Shown here one piece after another: positions 1 through 9,315 of a DNA stretch of 64,000 nucleotides. Origin of the DNA: Bacteroidales bacterium. Its GTDB lineage: Bacteria > Bacteroidota > Bacteroidia > Bacteroidales > UBA3663. The translations under genes and the position numbers were made by a program. The stretch covers positions 104,022 through 168,021 of the forward strand of contig JAFSKF010000052.1 of assembly GCA_017449065.1 (NCBI GenBank). Reading direction: 5' to 3'. Every line of letters starts with the position of its first letter. The stretch's first letter is position 1. A model generated the notes under the pieces. It was not told the origin of the DNA. It ran no database searches and was given only the letters and a program-made list of their open reading frames with translations.

Positions 1-837
1 GGCTATATGCTTGATGAGTTCTGCCTTATTGACTCCGTAAGGGATTTCGGTCACAACGATATTGATGTGCTGACCCTCGTCCTCGATTTCTGCTTTCGAA
101 CGGATCACGATGCGACCGCGACCGGTTTCATAGGCCTCCTTGACACCATCATAACCGTAGATGATACCGCCGGTCGGGAAATCCGGAGCCTTGATATATT
201 CCATCAGACCCTCGACGGTGATTTCCGGATTATCGATATAAGCGCAAATACCATCGATACACTCCGACAGATTGTGTGTAGGCATATTGGTGGCCATACC
301 TACGGCAATACCGTTAGCACCGTTCACCAACAGCGTCGGGATGCGGGTCGGTAATACTTTCGGTTCTTTCAAGGTGGCATCGAAGTTATCCATCATATCG
401 ACGGTATCTTTCTCGATATCGCGAAGCATTTCCTCCGAGATCTTGCTCAAACGGGCCTCCGTATAACGCATGGCAGCCGGGCTATCGCCATCGACAGAAC
501 CGAAGTTACCCTGTCCATCGACCTGCAGGTAACGCAGGTTCCAAGGCTGTGCCATACGAGCCAAGGCTCCATAAACCGAGCTATCGCCATGAGGGTGGAA
601 CTTACCCAACACCTCACCTACGATACGTGCACATTTCTTTGTAGGCTTGTCGTAAGTGTTTCCGATCTGGTCCATACCATAAAGCACACGGCGATGCACT
701 GGCTTGAAGCCGTCGCGCACATCCGGGAGGGCACGGGACACAATGACGGACATTGAATAGTCGATATACGACTTGCGCATTTCCTGCTCAATGTTCACAT
801 TGATGATGCGATCGTTTTTTTGAACGTTTTCTTCCAT
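1..837 (-). CDS. gyrA: DNA gyrase subunit A, N-terminal part (cut by window edge)
   Basis: This is the GyrA subunit of gyrase, the type II topoisomerase that supercoils DNA. The minus strand reads from an ATG at 837 as [20 protein letters not shown], followed by the breakage-reunion domain. Visible motifs are [12 protein letters not shown] (quinolone-resistance region), [20 protein letters not shown] with the catalytic tyrosine, and [15 protein letters not shown]. The 279 codons run open to base 1, so the C-terminal two thirds lie outside the window. The gene follows the M23 peptidase gene by 37 bp on the same strand and may share its transcript. Identification is secure. Confidence 0.97.
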   Translation of the reverse strand, partial: MEENVQKNDRIINVNIEQEMRKSYIDYSMSVIVSRALPDVRDGFKPVHRRVLYGMDQIGNTYDKPTKKCARIVGEVLGKFHPHGDSSVYGALARMAQPWNLRYLQVDGQGNFGSVDGDSPAAMRYTEARLSKISEEMLRDIEKDTVDMMDNFDATLKEPKVLPTRIPTLLVNGANGIAVGMATNMPTHNLSECIDGICAYIDNPEITVEGLMEYIKAPDFPTGGIIYGYDGVKEAYETGRGRIVIRSKAEIEDEGQHINIVVTEIPYGVNKAELIKHIA

Positions 838-874
838 TGTTTGTTATATCTGTATTTTATTTCTTTTCGTCTCT

Positions 875-1810
875 TTATTTGTATCTGATACGTTGCCCGA
901 TGCGGAGGGTCGAACGCGAACGGATGCCGTTCAGATCACAAAGCCGGGAAACGGTTGTTCCGTAACGGCGGGCAATGGCTGCCAGGGTATCGCCCTGCTT
1001 CACGCGATGATAGGCTGCCGTTCCGTTTCCTGCCAGTCCCTGAGCCACCTGCCGGGCTCTTTTCTGCCGGAACTCGTAGAATTCCGACTTAGGACGGAAA
1101 GTGTTCAGGTCAATCACCTGTGCAGGATCGAGAGCGATGCCATAGTATCGGAACTCGAGATGCAGGTGCGGTCCCGTACTTCTTCCCGTACTTCCGCCCA
1201 ATCCGATAGGCTGTCCGGCCCGTACCGTATCGTTCTGATTTACGATAAACTTCGACAAGTGCCCGTAAACGGTTTCCATCCCGTTAGGATGGCGCAAAAC
1301 GTAGTAATAACCATAACCACGACGATCGAATTTCCGGATGCGGACTTTCCCGTCCCAGGCGGCACGAACCGTATCTCCCGGATATAACTTCAAATCAACG
1401 CCCTTATGCATTCTTCTCTTGCGCCAGCCGTATGGGGAATTGACCCGACCGATGACGGGAGGCACAAAACCTTTCATCGGAATAAATGCAGAATCCGGAA
1501 TAGCAATACCCGCCTTACCTAAGAGCGGATCGACATGATCGTCATCCCAACCGGCATCCAGATCGAGCGTTGAATACAGGTTAAAGGGTTCCTCCGTCTC
1601 CTCGTTCTGATTGGTCAGCGAATCAACCATTGCCTGAAAACGCTGCGAGTTATCCTGTTCTGCCTGCAACTGTTCGTGCATACGCTTATGGACATCAGGC
1701 ACAACATCTGCGCGACCCGATACCGTAAGAATCATACCCACTAACACAAGCACCACCGACAACTTGCACATCGTTTTTGCTATATGGAAAAATATATTTT
1801 GCATCAACAT
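875..1810 (-). CDS. Secreted M23 metallopeptidase with C-terminal LysM domain
   Basis: This is a probable peptidoglycan endopeptidase of the periplasm or outer envelope, 311 aa. A hydrophobic N-terminal segment (about residues 10-32) looks like a signal peptide or anchor. The M23 (LytM/NlpD-like) domain spans about residues 120-235 and keeps the zinc motifs HKGVD and HLHLE. A LysM domain (HRVKQGDTLAAIARRYG) closes the protein and would bind peptidoglycan. Both M23 metal motifs are present, so it is predicted active rather than an NlpD-type activator. Starts at 1810 and 1804 are both possible. A good promoter lies directly upstream, and gyrA follows on the same strand. Confidence 0.92.
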   Translation of the reverse strand: MLMQNIFFHIAKTMCKLSVVLVLVGMILTVSGRADVVPDVHKRMHEQLQAEQDNSQRFQAMVDSLTNQNEETEEPFNLYSTLDLDAGWDDDHVDPLLGKAGIAIPDSAFIPMKGFVPPVIGRVNSPYGWRKRRMHKGVDLKLYPGDTVRAAWDGKVRIRKFDRRGYGYYYVLRHPNGMETVYGHLSKFIVNQNDTVRAGQPIGLGGSTGRSTGPHLHLEFRYYGIALDPAQVIDLNTFRPKSEFYEFRQKRARQVAQGLAGNGTAAYHRVKQGDTLAAIARRYGTTVSRLCDLNGIRSRSTLRIGQRIRYK

Positions 1811-1823
1811 CGATAAATCGGGG

Positions 1824-1855
1824 CAAATTTACTCATTTTTTTTGGAATAGCCAAA
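1824..1855 (-). promoter_or_regulatory. Bacteroidetes-type promoter of the M23 peptidase gene
   Basis: Read on the minus strand, TTTG (1855-1852) and TAAATTTG (1831-1824) are separated by 20 bp, matching the primary sigma consensus of the phylum. The predicted transcription start lies just upstream of the start codon at 1810. Confidence 0.75.
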
Positions 1856-1874
1856 CAAAACACTTATTTTTTCT

Positions 1875-1882
1875 TATCTTTG
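1875..1882 (+). promoter_or_regulatory. -7 element for the TSCPD gene
   Basis: TATCTTTG matches the Bacteroidetes -7 consensus and lies 58 bp upstream of the TSCPD start. No TTTG is seen at the usual -33 spacing. It is divergent from the M23 promoter. Confidence 0.6.
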
Positions 1883-1940
1883 CAGCAAAATCTTCGACTT
1901 TGTCGAAACAAAGACAATATATTATTCAAAAATATCCATT

Positions 1941-2195
1941 ATGAAAGAGGTTAACTACGTTACCAGCGGCACTTGCTCGCGCATGATACACGTTGAACTG
2001 GATGACAACAACATTGTTCAGAACGTTCAGTTTGTGGGCGGTTGCCATGGAAATACCCAAGGAATTTCAGCCCTCGTTAAGGGACAGAAAGCTGAAGATA
2101 TCATCCAGCGGGTGAGAGGAATCAAATGCGGCGCAAGACCGACTTCCTGTCCAGATCAGCTGAGCTTTGCCTTGGAACAGGCGATTCAACAGTAA
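1941..2195 (+). CDS. Small TSCPD domain protein
   Basis: This 84-aa protein is a stand-alone TSCPD domain. It has paired cysteines (TSGTCS, GGCHGN, IKCGARPTSCPD) and the signature TSCPD near residues 68-72. The same domain occurs at the C-terminus of B12-dependent ribonucleotide reductases, but the role of the free-standing form is not established, so none is assigned. The cysteine pattern suggests metal binding or redox chemistry (inference). It has its own promoter and is followed by a bidirectional terminator. Confidence 0.9.
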   Translation: MKEVNYVTSGTCSRMIHVELDDNNIVQNVQFVGGCHGNTQGISALVKGQKAEDIIQRVRGIKCGARPTSCPDQLSFALEQAIQQ

Positions 2196-2237
2196 CACAA
2201 TAAGAACGCTACGCTATATTAGCGATATTCCAGACAC

Positions 2238-2269
2238 AAAAAAACGAGAGCTTTTCGCCCTCGTTTTTT
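2238..2269. terminator. Bidirectional intrinsic terminator
   Basis: An A-run followed by ACGAG pairs with CTCGT followed by a T-run around a short loop. A/T tracts on both sides let it end both the TSCPD transcript (+) and the convergent TPR transcript (-). Confidence 0.8.
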
Positions 2270-2289
2270 ATTTTGCTATCCGGTTAACA

Positions 2290-3741
2290 TTAATCAGGAA
2301 TTACGATATTGATGTTCATCCAACCTGGGATGTGGTAGGAAGAACCTGCCTGAATACCCTTCATGAACAACTGCGACTTCTCTGGATAAGCTTTCTTGTA
2401 GGCCTGGATCATCGAGTTGATTTCAGGAGCACGGTTCGGTTCAGCAGCCTTGGCACGCTGCAACTCCTCAACGGCTGCCATATATACGGTTGACCGTACA
2501 ACAGCGTCTTCATTCGGGAATACCATTTCGCCTGACTGACGATACATATCAGCAATGAAGATGTACGGATCTGCAGAACTCTTGTCGAGAGCGATACTCT
2601 GACGGCAAAGTTCACGACCCTTGCTGAAGTTCTTCTTATACTTGTAGTAAACGTTGGCTTCGAGCAACAGGACATCAGCCTTGTCTTCCGGCTGTACGGC
2701 AAACGAGAGAGATTCCTCCAAGTACTTGATGGCGTTGTCCCAGTCCTGATTCTTCATAGCGAGCTGAGCCATACCCTTAGCAGATGCCATCGAAGGAGAC
2801 AAAGCGTAAGAATACTCGGAAACCTTGAAGTAGAGCTCGGTTTCGCGACCGGTCTTGCTGCGGCCCAACAGCTTCGAAACGTTGTTCAGGAACGTAGCGT
2901 CATCCTTCTTGCCTTCCACCTGTGGCTCGAACACACTTACCAAAGTCTCGACATCAGCAGCGCCAGAAGCGGCAAAGTTTCCGGTCAAAGCAGTCTTCTG
3001 AGTCTTGATGAACGAAATGAACTGCTGGCAGAGCAAAGTATCCTTGGCAGCCTTCTCGTCGTTGGCAGGACTGTCATCGACCAATGCCTTCTGATCGGTT
3101 TCCAGACGCTTGTACCAGTTATCGAGCGAACCGTCGATATATTCCGAACCCTTCATGTAGTTGGCAATATAGTCAGCCTTGAAATTCGGATCTGCCTGGA
3201 ACTTCTTCTGCGAAACGTTCACCCACTGCACCAGCACCTTGGCATCAGCCTCATCCTTCAACGAGGTCACACTTTCAGTGAGCCAGTTGTATGCCAGATT
3301 GACGTCTGCGTTCTTGCCGTTGAAAGCCAGATAGTAGTTGGCCTTGTTGCCCAAAATCTTGGCAGCGGGCATCTTTTCGTCGTTACCGAAATACTTGATG
3401 CGGTTATCGTACAAGCCCATCAGCTCATCAACGTGCTTCTTACGAGCCTCAACGTCCTTAGCCTTGATGGCCTGATTGATCAGGTCGATCAGAATCTTCT
3501 CACCCTGAATGTAGAGATTCTTGTTGTAGTCGGGCACTGCCTCGTAAAGAGGTGCCCAGAACTCGTAAGCTTCCTTGTAGTTTTTCTGCTTAGAATACTC
3601 GAAATACAATGAGTTGTTTTCCAAAACAGTATTGCCGTTCGAGCACTGTTTCTCATCATTCGGATTTGGAGTCTGAGCCATCAGTCCTGAAGCGCTCATG
3701 GCGATAACAGCTCCAAACAAAATCTTAAAAGATGTCTTCAT
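2290..3741 (-). CDS. Secreted TPR protein
   Basis: A 483-aa protein with a signal peptide (MKTSFKILFGAVIAMSASG, cleavage near MAQ). The C-terminal half holds TPR-like helices (for example NQDWDNAIKYLEESLSFA and ADPYIFIADMYRQSGEM), so it probably scaffolds protein contacts in the periplasm or at the outer membrane. The gene follows the outer-membrane barrel gene by 95 bp on the same strand and may work with it. No enzymatic motif is seen. It resembles conserved Bacteroidales TPR proteins of unknown exact role. Confidence 0.85.
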   Translation of the reverse strand: MKTSFKILFGAVIAMSASGLMAQTPNPNDEKQCSNGNTVLENNSLYFEYSKQKNYKEAYEFWAPLYEAVPDYNKNLYIQGEKILIDLINQAIKAKDVEARKKHVDELMGLYDNRIKYFGNDEKMPAAKILGNKANYYLAFNGKNADVNLAYNWLTESVTSLKDEADAKVLVQWVNVSQKKFQADPNFKADYIANYMKGSEYIDGSLDNWYKRLETDQKALVDDSPANDEKAAKDTLLCQQFISFIKTQKTALTGNFAASGAADVETLVSVFEPQVEGKKDDATFLNNVSKLLGRSKTGRETELYFKVSEYSYALSPSMASAKGMAQLAMKNQDWDNAIKYLEESLSFAVQPEDKADVLLLEANVYYKYKKNFSKGRELCRQSIALDKSSADPYIFIADMYRQSGEMVFPNEDAVVRSTVYMAAVEELQRAKAAEPNRAPEINSMIQAYKKAYPEKSQLFMKGIQAGSSYHIPGWMNINIVIPD

Positions 3742-3836
3742 AAGATGTATATAGTTAAAAGTTTACAAATAATCGTTTTCAAAAAGAGTTCCGTTTACTC
3801 ATTAGACTCGTCCGCTCTCCATTGGTTTAACCGGCA

Positions 3837-5147
3837 TCAGAACAACCGGCTCCGGTAGAACATCATTTCGTTGAATGTGATACCCACCGTGAAATGCAGA
3901 TAGTTCTCGCTCAGCATGTGGCTCTTCGAGGGCTGCAAATGGGTGTATGCAACCGAGAAGTTGAAGACGCTTCGCTTGTTCAATGTAGGCATACCGATGC
4001 CGCACGATACCGAATATTCTGTATTCTGGCTGCCATAGGTTTCGATGTACGAACTCTTTATCGAGGCGCCCATGCGGTAGAGGCACGTCTGGAAATAGTT
4101 CTGTGCATACGTTTTCGGGCGATATTCTGCTCCAAATGCCACTTTCGAGATGTTCTGATACACATCGTCTGCTTTATTCAGATTAGCATCGAAACCCGCC
4201 ACCTTCGACCAGTTCTCGAAACTGTATTCGCCCGTCAGCGTCAGACGTCGGTCGTACTGGTAGCTCACTCCGGCTCCGAATTTCAACGGGGCATACAACG
4301 TTATTTTACTGGATGTACTCACCGTGTCCGACCCTGATACCTTCGTCACATCGCTATGCACCGACAGTGGCGTACGTGGGGCAAACGTGGCCCCGAAAAC
4401 CAGATTTCTCGATGGCCCCAGCAGATGCGTATATTGTGCGCCCAGCAACACATCAAAACCCTTTACGGTGAAGTTTCTTCCGGAATAGGTACTGTTGCTC
4501 TGTCCGCTGCTCACATACATCGAACCTGCATGTTCCACCGTACCGCAAATGTAACCAATAGATGCACCCAGATTCAGCGTCTGCGTCCTCGCCTTCAGGG
4601 GTTCCCACGCCAACGACAACTGGAAGTGCTGCAAACCGCCGTTTCCGGAATAGGAATTGCTATACACCAGTGTATCGTTGCTGGTCAGCGCATTTCCGAT
4701 GGCTTCCTTGCTCTCGTTTCCATACTCATAACCCACCATCGAGTAAGGCGTATAAGCAATAGATCCTGCAAATCGGTTCCACAAAGGAAAATGGAAAGTC
4801 ATATAGCTGAAGCCGGCATTCCAATCGTATTCGTGCGAGCCGTTTTCGCTCACCGAAAACCATTCTGCATCCAATCCTGTATCGAACAGCAACGTCAATG
4901 TATCGATGGCTGTCAACGATGCCGGATTGTACAGGTTCGTATATAAATTGGAACGCAAAGCAATACCAGCGTCACCCATAGCTCGGGTACTGGTATTACC
5001 CACGGTTCCTAATTTACCGAAACCATAGCGCGTATATGGAGAAGAGGTCAGGTTGCTCGGATTCAAATTCTGAGCAAAGCCTGCCGTGCACAGAATTGCC
5101 AAGCAGAAGGCAACCAGACACGAAACTTCTTTCTTATTTATTATCAT
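3837..5147 (-). CDS. Outer-membrane beta-barrel protein (FadL/OMPP1-like)
   Basis: A 436-aa protein with a signal peptide ending near GFAQNL. It then has the pattern of Bacteroidetes OMPP1/FadL-like barrels: SPYTRYGFGKLG, TRAMGDAGIAL, NLYNPASLTAID, then many alternating aromatic/polar strands and a C-terminal strand YLHFTVGITF. It likely sits in the outer membrane as a channel or assembly partner. The substrate is unknown. It is transcribed ahead of the TPR gene from a good promoter at 5181-5211. Confidence 0.85.
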   Translation of the reverse strand: MIINKKEVSCLVAFCLAILCTAGFAQNLNPSNLTSSPYTRYGFGKLGTVGNTSTRAMGDAGIALRSNLYTNLYNPASLTAIDTLTLLFDTGLDAEWFSVSENGSHEYDWNAGFSYMTFHFPLWNRFAGSIAYTPYSMVGYEYGNESKEAIGNALTSNDTLVYSNSYSGNGGLQHFQLSLAWEPLKARTQTLNLGASIGYICGTVEHAGSMYVSSGQSNSTYSGRNFTVKGFDVLLGAQYTHLLGPSRNLVFGATFAPRTPLSVHSDVTKVSGSDTVSTSSKITLYAPLKFGAGVSYQYDRRLTLTGEYSFENWSKVAGFDANLNKADDVYQNISKVAFGAEYRPKTYAQNYFQTCLYRMGASIKSSYIETYGSQNTEYSVSCGIGMPTLNKRSVFNFSVAYTHLQPSKSHMLSENYLHFTVGITFNEMMFYRSRLF

Positions 5148-5180
5148 TTAATTCTCTCGATAGCTCATGAATACAGCGTG

Positions 5181-5211
5181 CAAAGATACATAATTATATC
5201 TACACAACAAA
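5181..5211 (-). promoter_or_regulatory. Promoter of the barrel-TPR pair
   Basis: On the minus strand, TTTG (5211-5208), a 19-bp spacer and TATCTTTG (5188-5181) match the Bacteroidetes consensus, about 35 bp before the start codon. Confidence 0.75.
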
Positions 5212-5239
5212 ATATTTAAAGTTTTTTAACTATCCGATT

Positions 5240-6847
5240 TTACTCCCATTCGATGGTCGAAGGCGGTTTTGAGGAAATGTCGTAGCATACGCGGTTCACG
5301 CCCCTCACCTTGTTGATGATTTCGTTCGAAACCTTCGCCATGAAATCGTATGGCAGATGTGCCCAGTCTGCAGTCATCGCATCGGTCGATGTGACGGCAC
5401 GCAATGCCACTGGGTGCTCGTAGGTACGTTCATCGCCCATTACGCCCACGCTACGCACGGTGCTCAGCAATACGGTACCTGCCTGCCAGATCTGGTCGTA
5501 AAGGCTTACTTCAATCTCGCCGTCCTTCATATCAGCAGGAACGCCAGCAGCCAGCACGCGACGGGCTTCCTCGCCGCTCAGTTTGACCTTATAATCGCGC
5601 AGGCCGTGAATGTAAATGTCATCGGCATCTTGCAGAATACGCACCTTTTCCGGCGTGATGTCGCCCAAAATACGCACAGCAAGGCCCGGTCCCGGGAACG
5701 GATGACGTGTGATGAGGTGCTCCGGCATACCTAACTGGCGTCCCACGCGACGCACTTCGTCCTTGAACAGCCACTTCAAAGGCTCGCACAAACTGAGGTG
5801 CATTTCCTTGGGCAGACCGCCCACGTTGTGGTGGCTCTTGATCACCTTACCCGTAATATTCAGGCTCTCGATGCGGTCGGGATAGATGGTTCCCTGTGCC
5901 AGCCATTTGGCATCCTTAATCTTCTGTGCTTCTGCATTGAACACCTCCACGAAGTCGCGACCGATAATCTTGCGCTTCTGTTCCGGATCGGTCACACCAG
6001 CCAGATCGGAGAAGAACTTCTCGGAAGCATCCACACCGATTACGTTCAGGCCCAGGCACTCGTAGTCGTGCATCACGTCGCGGAACTCGTTCTTGCGGAG
6101 CATACCGTGATCGACGAAGATACAAGTCAGGTTCTTGCCAATGGCACGATTCAGCAATACGGCCGCCACCGAACTGTCAACGCCGCCCGACAAACCGAGA
6201 ATCACGCGGTCGTTGCCCACCTGTGCCCTCAATTCAGCAACGGTGGTATCCACGAAACTGGCGGCACTCCAATCCTGCTTGCTTCCGCAGATGTTCACAA
6301 CGAAGTTCTTGAGCAGCTGCGTTCCCTGCACCGAATGGAACACTTCCGGATGGAACTGCACCGCCCAAACCGGATTCTTGGTCGATGCGTAAGCGGCATA
6401 TTTCACATTGGCGGTCGATGCGATGCACTTGCAATCTTCCGGAATGGCTGTAATGGTATCGCCGTGACTCATCCAAACCTGGCTGTTAGGCACAAAGCCC
6501 TCAAACAGCGGATTTGCGGCATCGAACTGCTGCAAGTTGGCGCGTCCGTATTCGCGACTGTCTGCTTTCTCGACCTTGCCGCCGTTGGCATAGCTGATGA
6601 ACTGTGCGCCATAGCAGATTCCGAGCACCGGGATGCGACCGACAAACTGGCTCAAATCGACTTTGAAAGCCTCCGGGTCGTGCACAGAATACGGGGAACC
6701 GCTTAAGATAACGCCAATGACGGAATCGTCGCCTTGCGGAAACTTGTTGTAGGGAACAATTTCACAGAAGGTGTCGAGTTCGCGCACTCGTCGTCCAATC
6801 AGCTGAGTGGTCTGCGAACCGAAATCGAGAATGATGATTTTCTGCAT
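5240..6847 (-). CDS. guaA: GMP synthase (glutamine-hydrolysing)
   Basis: Converts XMP, glutamine and ATP to GMP in purine synthesis (cytoplasm). The 535 aa hold an N-terminal class I glutamine amidotransferase with the nucleophile in GICYGAQ and the partner histidine in FHPEV. The ATP-pyrophosphatase domain carries [15 protein letters not shown]. The C-terminal dimerisation domain ends with the family tail [15 protein letters not shown]. Length and ends match the family. It appears to be a single gene between the barrel gene and a TPR gene. Confidence 0.98.
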   Translation of the reverse strand: MQKIIILDFGSQTTQLIGRRVRELDTFCEIVPYNKFPQGDDSVIGVILSGSPYSVHDPEAFKVDLSQFVGRIPVLGICYGAQFISYANGGKVEKADSREYGRANLQQFDAANPLFEGFVPNSQVWMSHGDTITAIPEDCKCIASTANVKYAAYASTKNPVWAVQFHPEVFHSVQGTQLLKNFVVNICGSKQDWSAASFVDTTVAELRAQVGNDRVILGLSGGVDSSVAAVLLNRAIGKNLTCIFVDHGMLRKNEFRDVMHDYECLGLNVIGVDASEKFFSDLAGVTDPEQKRKIIGRDFVEVFNAEAQKIKDAKWLAQGTIYPDRIESLNITGKVIKSHHNVGGLPKEMHLSLCEPLKWLFKDEVRRVGRQLGMPEHLITRHPFPGPGLAVRILGDITPEKVRILQDADDIYIHGLRDYKVKLSGEEARRVLAAGVPADMKDGEIEVSLYDQIWQAGTVLLSTVRSVGVMGDERTYEHPVALRAVTSTDAMTADWAHLPYDFMAKVSNEIINKVRGVNRVCYDISSKPPSTIEWE

Positions 6848-6910
6848 TGTTTAATATTTAAAAATGTATATAATTTTTACTTCCTGTCCTGCTACCGATT
6901 TTTGCCGCCT

Positions 6911-6976
6911 AACTGGAGAAAATTTGCTGCCCAACTGGAAAAAAATTTTTCTCTAACTGGGGCGCAAAAATCCGCG
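6911..6976. repeat. Three-copy 22-bp tandem repeat
   Basis: AACTGG starts at 6911, 6933 and 6955, giving an exact 22-bp period with A-rich, partly diverged unit ends. It lies between guaA and the TPR gene and runs to within 3 bp of the latter's stop codon. Function is unknown. Confidence 0.7.
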
Positions 6977-6978
6977 TA

Positions 6979-9174
6979 TTATTCCTGCGCCCGTTTCAGC
7001 ACCGCGTAAGCCTGAGCCAAGCCCAGTTCTCCCGCCTTGCTGAGGTCGGCAATACCGGCTTTGGTTTTACCGATGCGCAGATTGATCAGCCCTCGGTTGT
7101 AATAGGCTTCCGCAAAGTTCGGATAGAGCCGGATGGCTTCGTTCAGATTATCGACGGCCTCGTCGAAATTGTTCAGTTTGGCAGAAATGAACGCCCGGTT
7201 GTAGTAGGCATACACAAACGACGGAGCCAGCTTGATCACCTTGTCCAAGTCGCGCAATGCCAACTCGCACTCCACTTTGCGCACCTGCGCCTGACGTTCT
7301 GCTTCCAGGCGCGCCCTTTCCTGCGCCGTCAGCGTACCGTTGTTCACGCGGATGTTCAAGCCGTTCGACGGTACCGTTGCAGCCTGCTGGCTGCCCACAG
7401 CTGCCAAAGCCGTATTCTTCAGTTCATCGTCGATGTTGCTGTTTCTCGTGCCTGCCAATCCGGCCCGCTCGTCGATCTCCAGTTGCCGGAAACGGAGCAC
7501 AGCTCGGTTGAAGTACGCCAGGATGAAGTTATCCTTACGCATCAGCACCTCGTTCAGATCGGTCAAAGCGCTTTGGTAATCCTGCACCAGCATATAATCC
7601 AGGCTTCGCCCGAAGAACGAAATGACGTTGCCTCCATTCAGGCCAATCAGACGGCTGTAGTCGTCAATGCTGGCGAAATGTGCCCTTACCTGCGACTGGG
7701 TCAGCATGGGTTCGTTGTTCACGCACTTCAAGCGCTGCGACAGCAAGCCTGCCCGGTTGAAATCGCTCAGATTCTTCTCGAAATAGATCAGCTGGCGGGT
7801 CTCTTCGTGCTTCTCGTAGTAGGTCAGCACAAACATTGGCTGCATATCCACGCTGCTCTGCTTGTCCTGCACACGTCCGCGAAGTTCGTTGCTGTAGCGC
7901 TGGTTCTCGTCGCCCACGCTGCTCGTGATAAGCCGGTTGAACTTGCGTATGTTTTTGTCGCTCTCCCTGCGTGTCCGTTCATCGTCAGTCAGTTCGTCAT
8001 CCGCCAGATCGGTTTCCGCCTCCACTTCCTCCACCGTCTTTCCGGCTGCGATGCGTTTCCGTTCGCGTTCTTCATGCTCCTGCTTCACGCGGTTCTGCAC
8101 AGCAAATGCCAGCCGGTAGTCATCATCCGACTGCTTCGATTGCCCCAACTTCCGTCGCGCCTCGCTTCGGGCATACAGCACGGGGAAATAGTTGGGGTGC
8201 TGTTCGTAAACCAACGTATAGTCGTCGATGGCGCCTTGCAGATCGCCCACCTCATCGCGCAAGATAGCACGATTATAGATGGCAAACGTATTGTCCGGTT
8301 CCTGGGCAAGCACGGCAGTAAAATCGTCGATGGCGCGATTGCGGTCTCCCACCTGCGCCCTCAGCAGACCTCGGTTGTAATGTCCGACGGTGCTGTTCGG
8401 ATCCAGTTCCAACGCCGTATCGTAATCACCGATAGCACCGTTCAGATCATCGGAATTATATTTGATGAATGCGCGGTTGATGTAGTAGGAAGGCTGCTCC
8501 GGATCCAGTCGGATGGCCCGGTTCATATCCTCCATCGCCAACTGATGTTCCTCCTGCTGTTCCAGAATCATCGAACGCAGAGCGAAAGCGAAAGAGTTGC
8601 CTTTGTCGAGTTCGATGGCTTTATTCAGAAGTTCCAATGCCTGCAAACTGTCGCCCAATTCGATTTTCAGCTGGGCACGCGTCATGTAAGCTGACGGCTC
8701 GTTAGGAAAGAGTTCAATAAAATGCTGGAAACAGCTGTCTGCCGTCTGGTATTCCTTTTTCAACGCATAGCTCACGCCCAATGCCCGCAGGAACGTCTTG
8801 TTCTCCGGCTGTTCCTTGAGGCCCGCCTGAAAATCGGCAATCGCTTCGTCGTAGAGGTGCATATTCTGGCGGGCGATGCCGCGCACCTGATAGGCGGTTG
8901 TGATGAACGGGTTCCGCTCCAGACACGCCGTTGCATCCTGCTCTGCACCCAAGTAATCGTCCAAATAGATTTTGGCGATGCCCCGATACAGATAGGGTTC
9001 CGGCAGGTAAGGCTTTACACCGATCACCTCGTTAAAGTATTGGATGGAGAGGACATAATCCTCGAAATAGAGCGCATTGCGGCCAATAATCATCACGCGA
9101 TCTGTATTGATCTGCGCCCACGCACAGGTCAGACACGACAGAAAGCAGAACAGGAATACCGTAATACGCTTCAT
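6979..9174 (-). CDS. Large secreted TPR-repeat protein
   Basis: A 731-aa protein with a signal peptide (MKRITVFLFCFLSCLTCAWA). About seven or more TPR units cover residues 30-350 (for example EPYLYRGIAKIYLDDYLGAE and NTFAIYNRAILRDEVGDLQ). A charged, coiled-coil-prone section follows (KQEHEERERKRIAAG onward), and a second TPR block (YYNRAFISAKLNNFDEAVDN) ends the protein. It is likely a periplasmic or surface scaffold. A consensus promoter lies directly upstream, divergent from the MFS gene. No catalytic domain is seen. Confidence 0.88.
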   Translation of the reverse strand: MKRITVFLFCFLSCLTCAWAQINTDRVMIIGRNALYFEDYVLSIQYFNEVIGVKPYLPEPYLYRGIAKIYLDDYLGAEQDATACLERNPFITTAYQVRGIARQNMHLYDEAIADFQAGLKEQPENKTFLRALGVSYALKKEYQTADSCFQHFIELFPNEPSAYMTRAQLKIELGDSLQALELLNKAIELDKGNSFAFALRSMILEQQEEHQLAMEDMNRAIRLDPEQPSYYINRAFIKYNSDDLNGAIGDYDTALELDPNSTVGHYNRGLLRAQVGDRNRAIDDFTAVLAQEPDNTFAIYNRAILRDEVGDLQGAIDDYTLVYEQHPNYFPVLYARSEARRKLGQSKQSDDDYRLAFAVQNRVKQEHEERERKRIAAGKTVEEVEAETDLADDELTDDERTRRESDKNIRKFNRLITSSVGDENQRYSNELRGRVQDKQSSVDMQPMFVLTYYEKHEETRQLIYFEKNLSDFNRAGLLSQRLKCVNNEPMLTQSQVRAHFASIDDYSRLIGLNGGNVISFFGRSLDYMLVQDYQSALTDLNEVLMRKDNFILAYFNRAVLRFRQLEIDERAGLAGTRNSNIDDELKNTALAAVGSQQAATVPSNGLNIRVNNGTLTAQERARLEAERQAQVRKVECELALRDLDKVIKLAPSFVYAYYNRAFISAKLNNFDEAVDNLNEAIRLYPNFAEAYYNRGLINLRIGKTKAGIADLSKAGELGLAQAYAVLKRAQE

Positions 9175-9195
9175 TCTTTTTATAAATTACGGGCG

Positions 9196-9227
9196 CAAAG
9201 GTAGCAAAAAAAAGGCAAGGTTACAAA
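9196..9227 (-). promoter_or_regulatory. Promoter of the large TPR gene
   Basis: Minus-strand TTTG (9227-9224), a 20-bp spacer and TACCTTTG (9203-9196) form a full consensus 22 bp before the start codon. Confidence 0.8.
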
Positions 9228-9242
9228 AAATCATCCCAAAAG

Positions 9243-9274
9243 TTTGTGTATTTTGGCAACTTTTATTACATTTG
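9243..9274 (+). promoter_or_regulatory. Promoter of the AmpG-like MFS gene
   Basis: TTTG (9243-9246), a 20-bp spacer and TACATTTG (9267-9274). The implied transcript start near 9280 lies downstream of the possible ATG at 9244. That decides the start of the MFS gene in favour of 9316. Confidence 0.8.
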
Positions 9275-9315
9275 CCGCCAAAATCAAGATATTTTCACTT
9301 TTTTTATGTCGTAAA

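Noticed and set aside
560..620. GyrA resistance mutation (Gly at the E. coli 87 position)
   Set aside because: Probably the normal Bacteroidales residue; Ser at position 83 is kept. No basis to call resistance.
8000..8700. Long antisense ORFs within the TPR and other genes
   Set aside because: Shadows of strongly coding sequence, lacking promoters, signal features or recognisable domains.
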